Source: Lucinisca nassula (taxonomy: Eukaryota > Mollusca > Bivalvia > Lucinida > Lucinidae). Taken from it: a DNA stretch of 64,000 bases. The stretch is taken from NCBI GenBank assembly GCA_963580285.1, contig CAUZLF010000738.1, forward strand, positions 477,001 through 541,000, read 5' to 3'. A model generated the notes under the pieces. It saw only the letters and a program-made list of their open reading frames with translations, did no database searches and was not told the DNA's origin. Shown piece by piece: positions 11,212 through 21,487 of this stretch. The position numbers and the translations under genes are program-made. The number at the start of each line of letters is the position of its first letter. Within the stretch, counting starts at the first letter, position 1.

Positions 11212-14200
11212 AAGGATTTAAAACACAAAATAATACAATGGAATTGTCGAGGTCTTAAATCGAATTATAATGAACTCTTATTACTTATTTCGCTACTAAC
11301 CCCATCGGTGTTTTGTTTGCAAGAAACTTTTTTAAAAACTGATGACAACATAGATGTCAGGGGTTTCAATACATACAACTATATCTATTCTGATGGTAAC
11401 AAACCATCTGGTGGCAGCTCAATTTTTGTTAAATCATGTTTACCACAAAGAGAGATCAAATTAAAAACAGACCTACAAGCTGTAGCAGTATCGGTTTCTC
11501 TGGATAAAGAAACTACAATTTGCTCTCTATATATCCCACCCTCATTTTCTTTAAAGCCCGAACACCTTGACTCATTGCTGAGTCAACTTCCATCGCCATA
11601 TCTTTTAGTTGGCGACTTCAATGGTCACAATATTCTATGGGGCTGTAAAGATATCAATAACAGAGGAGCACTTGTCGAAGATTTTATTGCAAAGAGCGAT
11701 CTTTGCTTGATGAATGATAAATCTTATACTTACCTTCACCCTGCGACAGGTCATTTGTCTTCTTTAGATCTCTCTTTGTGTCACCCATCTCTCTTCTTGG
11801 ACTATGACTGGTCTGTTCATGATGATCAGTGCGGAAGTGATCACTTCCCTGTTATAATTGAGAGCGTAAACGAACCAGATGAGGACTGTAACCAGAAACG
11901 GAAAATGAATAAAGCCGACTGGGAATTATTCCATAATTTATGTGAAGAAGAGTTATCATTTGATCAATTTAATGAATCATCCGACATTGTTTCTGATTTC
12001 ACAGATACACTTATTAATATATCAGAACAATGCATTCCAAAGACCTCCACAAATACTAAGAAAAGCAAGCCTTGGTTTAATAATGACTGTAAAGAAGCTA
12101 TTAAAAAGCGTAAACAGGCTCTAAATAAGTTCTGCAAAAGTCCCACTTCAGAAAAGCTAAACGACGTAAAAGTTTTTAGAGCTAAAGCTCGGCGAAGAAT
12201 CCGAGCTTCAAAACGAAAGTCATGGAGAGAATATGTCTCCAAATTAAACTACAAAACCCCCATTAAAAAGGTTTGGGATATGGTACGAAAAATTTCAGGA
12301 AAAACAAAGTCCTCTAGTTTTACACATTTAAATACTGAATTTGAGCTTCAACAAAAAAAGATATTTCAGATACTCTTGGGAGCACATTCTTGAATAATTC
12401 ATCATCGCGTAATTATTCTGACACTTTTAGAAATTTCAAAAAGGACCAGGAGAAAAGAAAACTTAACTTCAAATCCCTTAATCACGAAGAATACAACACA
12501 CCTTTTAACTTATCCGAACTAGTTGAAGCCATTGAAAAATCACATGATACGGCAACCGGGCCCGATGAAATTCATTATCAGATGCTTAAGCATCTGCCAA
12601 AAAGTTCTCTTACAACACTTTTAGATATCTTTAATAATATTTGGGAAACGGGGGTCTGTCCTGAGAGCTGGCGTGTAGCTACAGTTGTACCAATTCCGAA
12701 ACCAGGGAAAGATCATGCAGAACCTACAAATTATCGTCCGATAGCTTTGACAAGTTGTTTGTGTAAAACATTGGAGAGAATGATAAACAAGAGATTAGTC
12801 TGGTACTTAGAGTCCAACAACCTCATTTCAGAATATCAATCGGGTTTTCGTTCGGAACGCAGTACCAATGACAATTTAATAAGACTAGAAACATTTATAC
12901 GAGATGCTTTTATTAACAAAGAACACGTAGTAGCTGTCTTTTTCGACTTGGAGAAAGCATATGATACAACATGGCGTTATGGTATATTGAAAGATCTCCA
13001 TAACATTGGCTTAAGAGGAAAACTTCCCAGTTTTATTGAAAGCTTTTTAGGGGAGCGCATGTTTCAGGTGCGTGTGGGGTCTACCCTGTCAGATTTCTAT
13101 GATCAAGAACAGGGTGTCCCACAGGGTAGTATTCTTTCAACTACGCTATTTAACATCAAAATAAACAATATTGTACAATGTTTGGACGACAAAACTGATT
13201 GTTCCTTGTATGTTGACGATTTCTGTATATGTTACCGTTCAAAAAATATGAAAACAATTGAACGAAAGTTGCAACAAAATTTAAAACGAATAGAAGAATG
13301 GACTGATAAAAATGGTTTCAAGTTCTCCAAGTCGAAAACGCAGTGTGTTCATTTTTGTAAACTACGGAAGAAACACGAACATCCTTCCTTGTTTTTATAT
13401 GGATCACAAATTCCTGTTGTTGAAGAAGCCAAATTTCTTGGGGTCATATTTGATCAAAAGTTATCTTTTATTCCCCATATTAAATATCTTAAAGCGAAAT
13501 GCTTAAAAGCTTTGAATCTTTTGAAAGTTTTAGCCCATACAAGTTGGGGAGCAGATCGGTATACTTTATTACATCTTTACCGGTCTTTAATAAGATCTAA
13601 ATTAGATTATGGGTCTGTTGTTTATGGTTCTGCCAGAAAGTCCTGTTTAAAATCATTGGATACTATCCATCACCAAGGCCTTCGTCTGGCTATGGGAGCC
13701 TTTCGTACTTCTCCCGTATTAAGCCTTTATGTAGAAGCAGGTGAACCATCTTTAACTTCGCGCAGAGAGAAACTTTCTCTTCAGTATGCTATTAGAATTG
13801 CTGCTAATCCATCTAACCCGGCATTCAAAATTTCATTTCCACCTCAATTTATAGATAAGTATGAAACTAAACCCACAGCAATCAAACCTTTTGGATTACG
13901 AATTTTACCACTACTAGAAAATTCAGGCATCGACCTTAAAAATATTCAAAAACATGAAACCGCCGAAGTTCCATCTTGGTGTATTAAAAAACCTTCTATT
14001 CTGTTCGACTTACATGATGGCAAAAAATCCGAATCAAATCCAATACTTCTCAAACAAAACTTTCAGGTACTGCAGTCACGTTACAATGATTACCAGCAAG
14101 TCTATACTGATGGTTCCAAAGAAGGAGATAAAGTTGGTTGTGCGTATGTTTCTAAAGATACGCACAAAACGATGCGCCTTCCAGATGGTTCATCTATTTT

Positions 14201-14891
14201 TACAGCTGAAGCCAAAGCAATAGACCTAGCTTTAGATTTTGTCAGTTCCTCAACAATTCAAAAAACAATTATATTTTCTGATTCACTTTCTGTGCTTAAG
14301 GCTTTAGACCATTCATCATCTAAAAATCCTCAAATTCAAAAATTGATCGAAAAACATCATGAAATTTCTAAAACATACCAAATCTTGTTTTGTTGGCTTC
14401 CGAGCCATATTGGCATTGTCGGCAATGAATATGCTGACAAGAAAGCAAAGGAATCGCTCAATCTTGATCCATCTGTTTTTAAAATTCCTTTTAATAATTT
14501 TAAACCATTTATCAACAGATACATCTTGTCGGAATGGCAAGGCGAATGGGACCGTGCAATAAATAACAAACTCCATGCCATTAAACCTGCCGTTAGTACA
14601 AAATGCTCTCCTCCACAGTTTTCCAGAAAAGAGGACGTAGTATTAACACGACTGCGCATCGGCCATACTAGAGTTACTCATTCTTATCTTTTTAATGGTG
14701 ATGATCAGCCTTCTTGTGTAGGTTGTGATCAGCCATTCACTGTGAAACATATCTTAATTGACTGTGTTGACTTTTCACCCTCACGTATTTTATATTTCAA
14801 AGCTGACACTTTGCAAAAACTGTTTCGAGATGTACCTGTTGATAACATTATTTTATTCTTAAAAGAAATTGGTCTTTTTCATAAGATTTAA
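11212..14891 (+). pseudogene. LINE-A ORF2, near-complete, start lost and one frameshift
   Basis: Aligns along its whole length with the 1228-residue protein at 29823-33509. The initiator ATG is AAG at 11212-11214. An 8-nt deletion near 12344 (after NTEFE) shifts the frame, so the endonuclease part ends at 12393 and the RT/RNase H part reads on from about 12390 to the stop at 14891. Within the second frame the RT catalytic YVDD, RNase H YTDGS, TAEAKA and FSDSLS and the C-terminal CVGCDQPFTVKHILIDC are all intact. Apart from these two lesions the sequence is well preserved, so inactivation is recent. Confidence 0.94.
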
Positions 14892-15026
14892 CTGTTTCAG
14901 ATTTTTATACATTATCATTCTGACTTGTTACTTTTAATATCGTCTTAATTATTCATGCCGTTTAACCATTAACCGTTTGACGCTTATGACCCACAAAGAG
15001 GGTTGACGCGTCGTTAAACACGAAAT

Positions 15027-15240
15027 CATCATCATTCTCTATATAAAGTGGGGTTTAGAGGCATGTTCATTACAAGGACTTGGATACAACTGTCCTGACT
15101 ACCTTAAGAAGCTTTGTTATTATCACCACGAATGCAGATAATTTATATAAGCTCAGGGCTTTTTATCAGATCCTGTACCATGTAATATTATGTTCTGTAT
15201 ATGTGAAAAGTTTGAAAAAAAAATACTGTTTAAACCAAAG
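15027..15240. repeat. H1 palindromic repeat fragment and flank
   Basis: ctatataaagtggggtttag at 15037-15057 matches the arm of complete H1 copies (for example 51318-51338). The rest is non-coding, and the core palindrome is absent here. Confidence 0.55.
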
Positions 15241-15524
15241 TTAGATACCCTTGAACCCCACTTTTATATAGTAAAGCTGGGGTTTACAGGGGTATACCTT
15301 AGTTTTCTTATTTCTGCTTGAACAAAGTGATTGTGGGTACTCGTTAGAACCGCCTCGATTAGAGCCGCCTCATCGAGACGGTTCTAACGAGTACCCACAA
15401 TCTATATTTTGAGCAGAAATAAGAAAAAAAAACATAATTTTTCATCTTAAAATTTTCATTTTTTCGGGATAAAGGTTACAATGTATTTGTATAGGCGTGT
15501 GTTCGTAATGTTATCTGATCCTGT
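15241..15524. repeat. H1 palindromic MITE-like repeat
   Basis: Contains the arm ttgaaccccacttttatata, ttcttatttctgct, then the palindrome core (15341-15404). The core is slightly disturbed: gattgtgggtactcgttaga, cgcctcgattagagccgcct, then the complementary arm. It ends with tttgtataggcgtgtgttcgtaatg, the H1 terminal inverted repeat. Confidence 0.85.
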
Positions 15525-15601
15525 ACCATGTAATTATAATAAATTCGTCGTTATTAGGAATCCCAGTTATGAGTATGACAGGTTATAAAGGGTCTTTTCC
15601 A

Positions 15602-15705
15602 CATTATTACTCCAAGAAACAAATGTTATAGACATTTGTTAGAATCGCCTCATTGAGGCGATTCTAGCAAATTTCCATAACATTTGTTTCTATAACATTT
15701 GTTAC
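15602..15705. repeat. H1 variant hairpin (H1b) with changed arms
   Basis: aaacaaatgttatagacattt, then gttagaatcgcctcattgag and gcgattctagcaaat, then the complement of the first arm. The core AGAATCGCCTC/GAGGCGATTCT replaces AGAACCGCCTC/GAGGCGGTTCT, preserving pairing. A second copy is at 54796-54880. Confidence 0.8.
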
Positions 15706-16007
15706 CAGACCCGTTCATGATTATGGACTCGATTTGTGCATTTCCACCCCGAGGGAAGCCCAGGCCGCTCGTAAACGAGGCTAAGCCTTTAGCTAAGTAG
15801 TCATTCAATTCGAATTGCCGTTATAACGAGTTTTGCCGTTATAATGAATGTCGGTGTAAAGAGGGTTGACTGTTATGTCATATCAATTTCTGCAGATGTT
15901 TGGGACATGAAAAGGGGCATAACCCAAGATGATAAGTCCAAAGAAACACTGTATCTGCTTATATTTTATGGTCATTCTATATGCGAAATTTAAAAGTTCT
16001 ACCTCAC

Positions 16008-16110
16008 GACAACACGCCTATATAAATTTGACCCCCTTGAACCCCATTTTTATATAGTTAAACTGGGGTTTACAAGGGTAAACCATATTTTTTTCTTATT
16101 CCTGTTGCCT
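16008..16110. repeat. H1 repeat, partial (left arm)
   Basis: acgacaacacgcctatataa at about 16007, followed by gacccccttgaaccccattt and aaactggggtttacaagggt, as in complete H1 copies. It stops before the core palindrome. Confidence 0.75.
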
Positions 16111-16258
16111 CAATGATGTTTTACATTTGTTGTTTTACCCTTGTTGAATTTGACATTGTTTCTATTTTAATGTTTTGTCGGAAAATAGCTCTTGTAGCTA
16201 ATGTTACTTGTATATAACCAGCACAAAATAAAGTTTCTTGTATCTTGTATCGGGGAGT

Positions 16259-16566
16259 TTTTTTTTTTTTTGATTTGAGGTTTAACGTCCCCACCAACAC
16301 GTCAAAGGTTATTTTGAAGACGCTGCCTCCAATTTTGTGCGACTTTTACCCGACACTGAAATGATGTGCCATCTCAAGTCCTGCCGCCCAATGAAACCAT
16401 TAGGGTTTATAAGCATGGACGGTCCGACTCACACAGCTTTGCCTCGGCAAGCTTAGATCCTCTAAGCGGGCTTAGATCCTCTAAGCGGTTTACCAGTACT
16501 CGTGTGCGGGCGTGGAAGCATCATGCAGCCCATCTATTTCTTGAAGCCCCGATGGGCAGGGGCCCC
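16259..16566 (-). mobile_element. SINE-B copy with 12-bp target duplication
   Basis: Flanked by perfect direct repeats gtatcggggagt (16247-16258 and 16567-16578). On the minus strand it runs from a ggccc(c)tgcccatcggggct head to a tail with gttggtggggacgttaaacc and an oligo-A end. A short internal duplication of gcttagatcctctaagcgg is present. Confidence 0.9.
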
Positions 16567-16599
16567 GTATCGGGGAGTGATGTTCTACTGAACATATGT

Positions 16600-17039
16600 A
16601 CAGTGGGCAATTATGGTTTTCGTTTTTGTTGGCTAGTTGTTAGCTCAAAAGCTACAGATCATCTAATAGGCCCAAGTTATGGCATGGCCTGTCTGTCGTT
16701 CGTGTGTCAGTACATGTAGCCTGTCAAATGTTCACATCTTCTTCTGAGTCGGACTTTTATTGAGCTGAAATTTGATAGGCGGATATGGCATTACATAATA
16801 AATTATTTGAAATGAAACCCTGGTAAATCAAACTTTAGATTGTGAATAATAGGGTTTAGATTCTCTATTGCTGATGGACATAGATTGTGGGTACACCTTA
16901 GAAACCACGAAAAGATCACTAATTTTGATCGGAAAAATGCTTGTTATGGATATATGAAATCAATTCTTATGTTTAGCAACGCCTCTGTTTAATATGTTAC
17001 TACATGTTATACTGTTTCTTATTTAATATTAATATCATT
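16600..17039. other. Non-coding stretch, nothing recognised
   Basis: No domain-bearing frame, repeat core or RNA gene signal is seen between the SINE and the next hairpin repeat. Confidence 0.45.
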
Positions 17040-17575
17040 AACCCATTTAGTATCAGAAACCCGAAAGCGGGTACACTGGCAAACAGTGCAGGCCCAGATC
17101 AGACGCCGCAGAACGCGGCGTCTGATCAGGGCCTGCACTGTTTGCTAAAAGTTCAGCCTTTTTCCGAATAAATTTTGTTTTGTTTGTTTGTTTGATTTGA
17201 GGTTTAACGTCCCCGTCAACACTGTAAAGGTCATTTTGGAGACGTTGCTTCAAATTTTGTGGGACTTTTACCCGACATTGAGATTGAGATGAAATGACAT
17301 CTCAAGCCCTGTCGCCCAATGAAACCAATAGGGTTTATTAGCATGAACGGTCCGCCTCGCACCGCGGTTCCGATCCTCGAAGCGGTTTACCAATACTTGT
17401 GTGCGGGCCGGATTCAGCTCTGCGTGGAAGCATCATGCAGCCCATATATATCTTCAAGCCCCTATGGGCGGGGCCAAGAATAAATTTTGAAGAAAACACA
17501 ACCTGACACCCCTAAATTTCGAAATGGACGCCTGCCATATCTAAGGAGGAAGATTCCATTTGGTACAAAAAGGGT
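17040..17575. repeat. Hairpin-B palindromic repeat, interrupted by a SINE
   Basis: The core gcaaacagtgcaggcccaga, tcagacgccgcagaacgcgg and cgtctgatcagggcctgcac plus tgtttgc folds as a long hairpin. Outer parts are acccatttagtatcagaaaccc on the left and ggaagattccatttggtac on the right. A SINE-B (17178-17477) splits the right arm. The same repeat, split by LINE-A L6, is at 41930-42048 plus 47851-47945. Confidence 0.85.
17178..17477 (-). mobile_element. SINE-B copy with 12-bp target duplication
   Basis: Flanked by perfect gaataaattttg repeats (17166-17177 and 17478-17489). Minus-strand order is head ccgcccataggggcttgaag, body, gtgttgacggggacgttaaa, then (CAAA)n. This is the cleanest copy for defining the family, about 300 bp. 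Confidence 0.92.
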
Positions 17576-17849
17576 TAAAGAACTGAAAGTAATTTCTGAT
17601 CGATTGTCTCGTTTTGAAGCTAGCTATGGTGACATAGAACACATACATGTGATGATAAAATAAAATATAGACAGCAATGTTGTTTTATTTCGAAGCTTTG
17701 GTTCAAGACAAATTTCACACTCGGAACAACTTAAAATCCATTCAAATCTTTAGGCATAGCCTTTATGTCATTCGGATGTCCCGTCAGATGAAACCCCTCT
17801 CTCTGTCTCATTATTACGCTCATATGTGGGAGGACTGTCAATGGGTCGG

Positions 17850-18012
17850 GTACCCTCTGGATAGGGACCTTTATCCAGGTTATTCCCAGCTCCGGTCTGT
17901 CGGAAAACAAAATTGTCCGGGCGGAAGAGTTGTCCAATTGGGCCGGCTCTGACGTGATCCACGATTCCGAGTTTAAGGTCAAGCAGGACTACACGTGGTA
18001 CATGCCTGCCAC
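17850..18012 (-). pseudogene. Beta-tubulin-like exon (exon 3 fused to start of exon 4)
   Basis: On the minus strand a good acceptor (TTTATTCCTCAG|GT) precedes a frame reading [20 protein letters not shown], then [20 protein letters not shown] and [13 protein letters not shown]. This tracks the conserved beta-tubulin segment around [32 protein letters not shown] and QSGAGNNWAKGHYTEG. It enters in phase 1, which matches the donor of the tubulin-like exon 2 at 49262-49370. The usual intron after FVFG is absent. Homology stops after PEG and the frame closes at 17768. Many normally invariant residues are changed, so I infer a pseudogene or a very divergent paralogue. Confidence 0.82.
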
Positions 18013-18056
18013 CTGAGGAATAAACCAATACAAGAGTCAATAAATTATGATAACGC

Positions 18057-18470
18057 GTAAAGAAGCTAAAGGGTAGAACATTGGTTGGAGGGTGCGATTG
18101 GGTTCAACTCCGGTAGTAAATGGATAACCGACTCGATCATGTGAATAAGTCCGTGAGATGACCCATCTAAACCCCACTTCATCACGTGAACAGGTCCGTG
18201 AAATGAAGACCCCTCTAAAACCCCACTTTATATAGAGAAAGCTGGGGTTTACGGGGGTATTCATTATTTTTCTTATTTCTGCTCCAAGACATAGGTTTTA
18301 GGTACTCGTTAGAACCGCCTCAATGAGGCGGTTCTTACGAGCACACACAACCTATGTTTGCAGTATTTGTAAGAAAAATGTCACAGATTTTCATTATAAA
18401 AAGGTAGCCATTTTGGAGATGTGAAAAAAATGCACTATGTCACACGGGTATGTTATCATAATGTTATATA
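18057..18470. repeat. H1 repeat (accession-tail subtype) with adjoining 80-bp block
   Basis: The block gctaaagggtagaacattgg ... ggataaccgactcg (18067-18136) also occurs at 51385-51450 next to the other tubulin exon 3. H1 follows: catcacgtgaacaggtccgt, ccccactttatatagagaaag, a palindrome core at 18297-18350, and a tail ending tcacacgggtatgttatcat. Confidence 0.8.
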
Positions 18471-18710
18471 GAGACAACTGGGGTTTGGTGTGGTACATCA
18501 TATTTTTCTTATTTCTGCTTCAAGGCGTAAGTTGTGGGTACTCGTTATAGCCGTCTCGATGAGGCGGTTCTAACGACCACCCACAACCTATGCTTGCAGT
18601 ATAAATAAGAAAAAATCACGGATTTTCATCAGAAAAGTATTCAATTTGGAGATGTGAAAAGATAGCACTTTATATCACACGGATGTGGTATCGTTATGTA
18701 ATACTGTCAA
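18471..18710. repeat. H1 palindromic repeat, second adjacent copy
   Basis: atatagagacaactggggtt, ttcttatttctgcttcaagg, core ttgtgggtactcgttatagc / tctaacgaccacccacaacc, tail tcacacggatgtggtatcgt. The arms have drifted but still pair over most of their length. Confidence 0.8.
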
Positions 18711-18849
18711 AGACAAAAAAAAGACCCTAACAGGCACTCAATGTTGAATTAACCCTTTTTGTGCCAAATTTATTTAAGACACACCCAATTCCGTCCATTG
18801 ACCAATCAAACCACTTGATGCAATTTATTGCTACAAATTCATAAACTAG

Positions 18850-18925
18850 ATGCCAAACAGTGTAGATCATGATCAGTTGGCTTCTTCAGAGGTCATCTGA
18901 TCTGGACCCACACTGTTTGCAGAGA
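18850..18925. repeat. Hairpin-B-related palindromic fragment
   Basis: gccaaacagtgtagatcatg is followed by ctgatctggacccacactgt ttgc, a partial inverted repeat related to the core at 17085-17155. Confidence 0.6.
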
Positions 18926-19014
18926 TAGGGGTTGTCGTGAACAGAAAGACAAGGGTTAAAGTAACATGTTGTCTGACTAGTCGGTAGTATCATATAGAGT
19001 ACTAAGCTGTCTGG

Positions 19015-19609
19015 CTAGTCAAATCTTTCGGATTTTATTAAATAATTAATTACTGCGTCAAGTAGCTGGCAATTTTCTTGGTTGGTCAGGTTGGAGTTGC
19101 CTGATAAAAGGTCTTCTACGCAGATTTTTATATTCATATATATGTTATTCATGCACTGTAATGTATTTATCAGCTCTGTGCGTTGTGTGTCGTATTTGTT
19201 GCATTGCAGCAAGTAATGTTCTGCAGTTTCATCAACCCCACAGTCGGGGCAAATAGCATTTTCACTCAGGTGATCCCTGAATAAGTCAGCATTTAGAGAA
19301 CTTTTTTTATTTCTGAGCTGACAAAGTATTATATTATATTTTCTAGTGCCATGCGTATAGTATGGTGGGGATTTTTTAATTTGTTTAGTTAGTGCGTTTT
19401 TGAAAGAGTAGAGTGAGGTGCAGCTGTTTTTAATTTCATTATCAAGTTCATTCCACAAATCTATGGATGAAATAAAAAATGAATTTTTAAATGATGTTGT
19501 TCGTGGTGTTGGGTGTCTCAGGTTGGTCTGCCTTAATGTATATCCCCGATCATGCTGATTATATTTTGCAAGAATGTCGTCCAAATAGGTAGGAGATTCA
19601 TTGTTTAGA
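19015..19609 (-). pseudogene. LINE-B ORF2, C-terminal segment
   Basis: The last ~195 residues of LINE-B ORF2, from LNNESPTYLDDILAKYNQ to the stop at 19015. CPDCGVDETAEHYLLQC is a C-x2-C-x8-H-x4-C Cys/His motif common at the end of Jockey/CR1-type LINE proteins. The preceding YKILNN is at 27336 on the far side of L3, and the 12-bp duplication tcattgtttaga proves the two were once adjacent. This segment is open and well preserved, so LINE-B is only moderately old. Confidence 0.88.
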
Positions 19610-20152
19610 CCCCCAGGTATTAGACTTCCTGCCTTGCCGTGGCCCTGGGGGCTCAATTCCCACTGGGCACATTGCCGCTGTGGTCTCTGTGCCCACTGAG
19701 AAGAGCTAAAGGAAGTACCACCCGTTTGCCGTGGGTGGCATCCCGTAAGCCGGATGAAGGGGTCCTGGAGGTTGAGGGTTAGCTGGAGTTCAGTGCTTCA
19801 GATACCCAACACGCCTCTTTGGCCTGGATTTCGGTAAGACGGGTGGCTGTGCGGTCCGGCACGGTCAATCGGCTGGTCGCGCCAAGCCCTAGGAATAAGC
19901 TTTTACTTTCTCTTCCTTGTCTTTCGTATCAACCTGAATACCCACCGTTTGCTCATAAAGTCTTTTCACAACCTTTCCATTTCTAGAAGGCGGCGGCTAA
20001 ACGGACCAATCGTGCAGCTTCTTGCTCGTACGAGTATATCTTCTGTGTATCTCTAACACTTGAGGCAGGAAATCCACTCATTAACAGTGTTCCCTTGTTG
20101 GGCTCCATGGTGGGCGGAGAGCACAGAGGACGAATCATGGAAACTGTTCATC
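19610..20152 (+). promoter_or_regulatory. LINE-A 5' UTR (probable internal promoter), L3 version
   Basis: About 540 bp, distinctly GC-richer than the element body, starting CCCCCAGGTATTAGACTTCC. Homologous leaders are at 27864-28414, 42049-42598 and, inverted, 41047-41596. LINEs of this class carry an internal promoter here; that function is inferred. Confidence 0.7.
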
Positions 20153-21487
20153 ATGGCAAAAGATAAAAAAAGAAAGAAATCTACCCAAGAGGACACATCG
20201 GATGATCATATATCGGACAATGACAATTCACCAACGACAAGCAACAGTTTACCACCAAAAACAACTGACAACTCGACTCAACATTTCCCGCGTTTCATTA
20301 TCATAGAAAGTAGAGAAGAAAATCGCAGTATAACATCCCTTTCTCCTTTCGTAATACAGAAAGTAATTGCAGGCATTGCTGGTGAACCGGAAAACATAAA
20401 AAAATTATACAGATCCAACCAGCTACTCCTTGAGGTCAGTAAGAGATCACACGCCGAGAATCTCCTAAAAACAACAGACTTCCATAATTTGAAAGTAAGA
20501 GTGTTCCCTCATACTTCGCTGAATTCCTCAAAGGGGGTAATTCGTTGCCCTGATTTGAGGAACTCCAGCGAAGAGGAGATTCTCGAAGGCACGCGGTCTC
20601 AGGGAGTAACAGCTGTAAAACGCTTTAGGATTAAACGAAACGGTGAGCTCAAAGACACAAACACCTTTGTATTTACGTTTAATACACCAGTAATGCCCAA
20701 AACTGTCAAAGTGGCATACTTTAGAGTTAGCGTTGACATATATATTCCAAATCCACTACGCTGTCACAATTGCCAGAGATATGGACACCACGAAAATAGG
20801 TGTAACAAGGACCCTCTCTGTGCAAATTGTGGCAAGCCAGCAAACCACACAGATCAAAACTGTAAAGCCGAACCAAGCTGTGTCAACTGTGGCGAAAAAC
20901 ACAACGCTAACTCTAAGGAGTGCCACGTCTGGCACAAAGAAAAAGAAATATTAACTATTAAATACACAAGGAACATCTCATTTCCAGAAGCGCGGAAAAT
21001 CGTTGAGTCTCCAACCCCTATTCCTGGAGTCAGCTATGCCAACATCGCACAGGCACCTGTGAAAAAGGTGCCTGTTGGAAATGCTATCACTCAAACAGAT
21101 CCGATTCCTGGCCTAGCACCTTTAGAAAAATTGAAACCAAAAAGCAAAATTGAAGATCAAACAAACAATACCAAGCATCAAACACCACCACAGCCAATAC
21201 AATCAACACAAGGAAATAAAACAGACAAACCACTGAAAAACGCAACTTTGGAAATGATGAAAAAAGATTTAAAAAAACAACAACAAAGTCAAAAGCAGAT
21301 AACATCGGATAGACAACGCAAAATCGAAAGAGACAATTTAAAAAATCTGAACAGATTCGGATATTTGAGTGACAGTGATATGGAGTTGTCTGAAACTCCA
21401 ATACCACATAATAGAAATAACAGGTCGAGGTCTCAAGCACCACGAAGTGATAATAACAGATCGTTATCACCAATAATAGCTCCATAA
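20153..21487 (+). CDS. LINE-A ORF1, divergent lineage, intact
   Basis: A 444-residue ORF1 protein. I chose the ATG at 20153 (MAKDKKRKK) because it matches the position of the MPHGKK start in L4-L6; an in-frame ATG at 20060 would add 31 residues of what is leader elsewhere. Order: basic N terminus, acidic/Ser-rich stretch, a globular gag-like region (FPRFIIIESREENRSITSLS onward), three zinc knuckles (CHNCQRYGHHENRC, CANCGKPANHTDQNC, CVNCGEKHNANSKEC), a Gln/Lys-rich linker and a short Ser/Arg tail. It likely binds LINE RNA. By eye it shares only a bit over half its residues with the L5 and L6 ORF1 proteins, in contrast with ORF2. Confidence 0.92.
   Translation: MAKDKKRKKSTQEDTSDDHISDNDNSPTTSNSLPPKTTDNSTQHFPRFIIIESREENRSITSLSPFVIQKVIAGIAGEPENIKKLYRSNQLLLEVSKRSHAENLLKTTDFHNLKVRVFPHTSLNSSKGVIRCPDLRNSSEEEILEGTRSQGVTAVKRFRIKRNGELKDTNTFVFTFNTPVMPKTVKVAYFRVSVDIYIPNPLRCHNCQRYGHHENRCNKDPLCANCGKPANHTDQNCKAEPSCVNCGEKHNANSKECHVWHKEKEILTIKYTRNISFPEARKIVESPTPIPGVSYANIAQAPVKKVPVGNAITQTDPIPGLAPLEKLKPKSKIEDQTNNTKHQTPPQPIQSTQGNKTDKPLKNATLEMMKKDLKKQQQSQKQITSDRQRKIERDNLKNLNRFGYLSDSDMELSETPIPHNRNNRSRSQAPRSDNNRSLSPIIAP

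Larger units (their letters stand above)
10730..15026 (+). mobile_element. LINE-A copy L2, 5'-truncated
   Basis: Starts within ORF1 at the sequence matching the VSSSATQT region of L5 and runs through ORF2 and the 3' UTR to an (ATC)n tail near 15013-15025. No clear target duplication is visible. The right flank (ctatataaagtggggtttag) is a piece of the H1 palindromic repeat, so L2 probably landed in one. Confidence 0.92.

Noticed and set aside
14316..14659. Antisense open frames of 86-100 codons repeated in every LINE-A copy (also at 26599, 32934, 36219 and 47110)
   Set aside because: They are antisense shadows of the conserved RNase H and C-terminal region of ORF2, and have no start context or domain of their own.
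15241..15524. Rho-independent terminator or bacterial attenuator
   Set aside because: The hairpin is part of a dispersed repeat with terminal inverted repeats in an animal genome; bacterial terminators do not apply.
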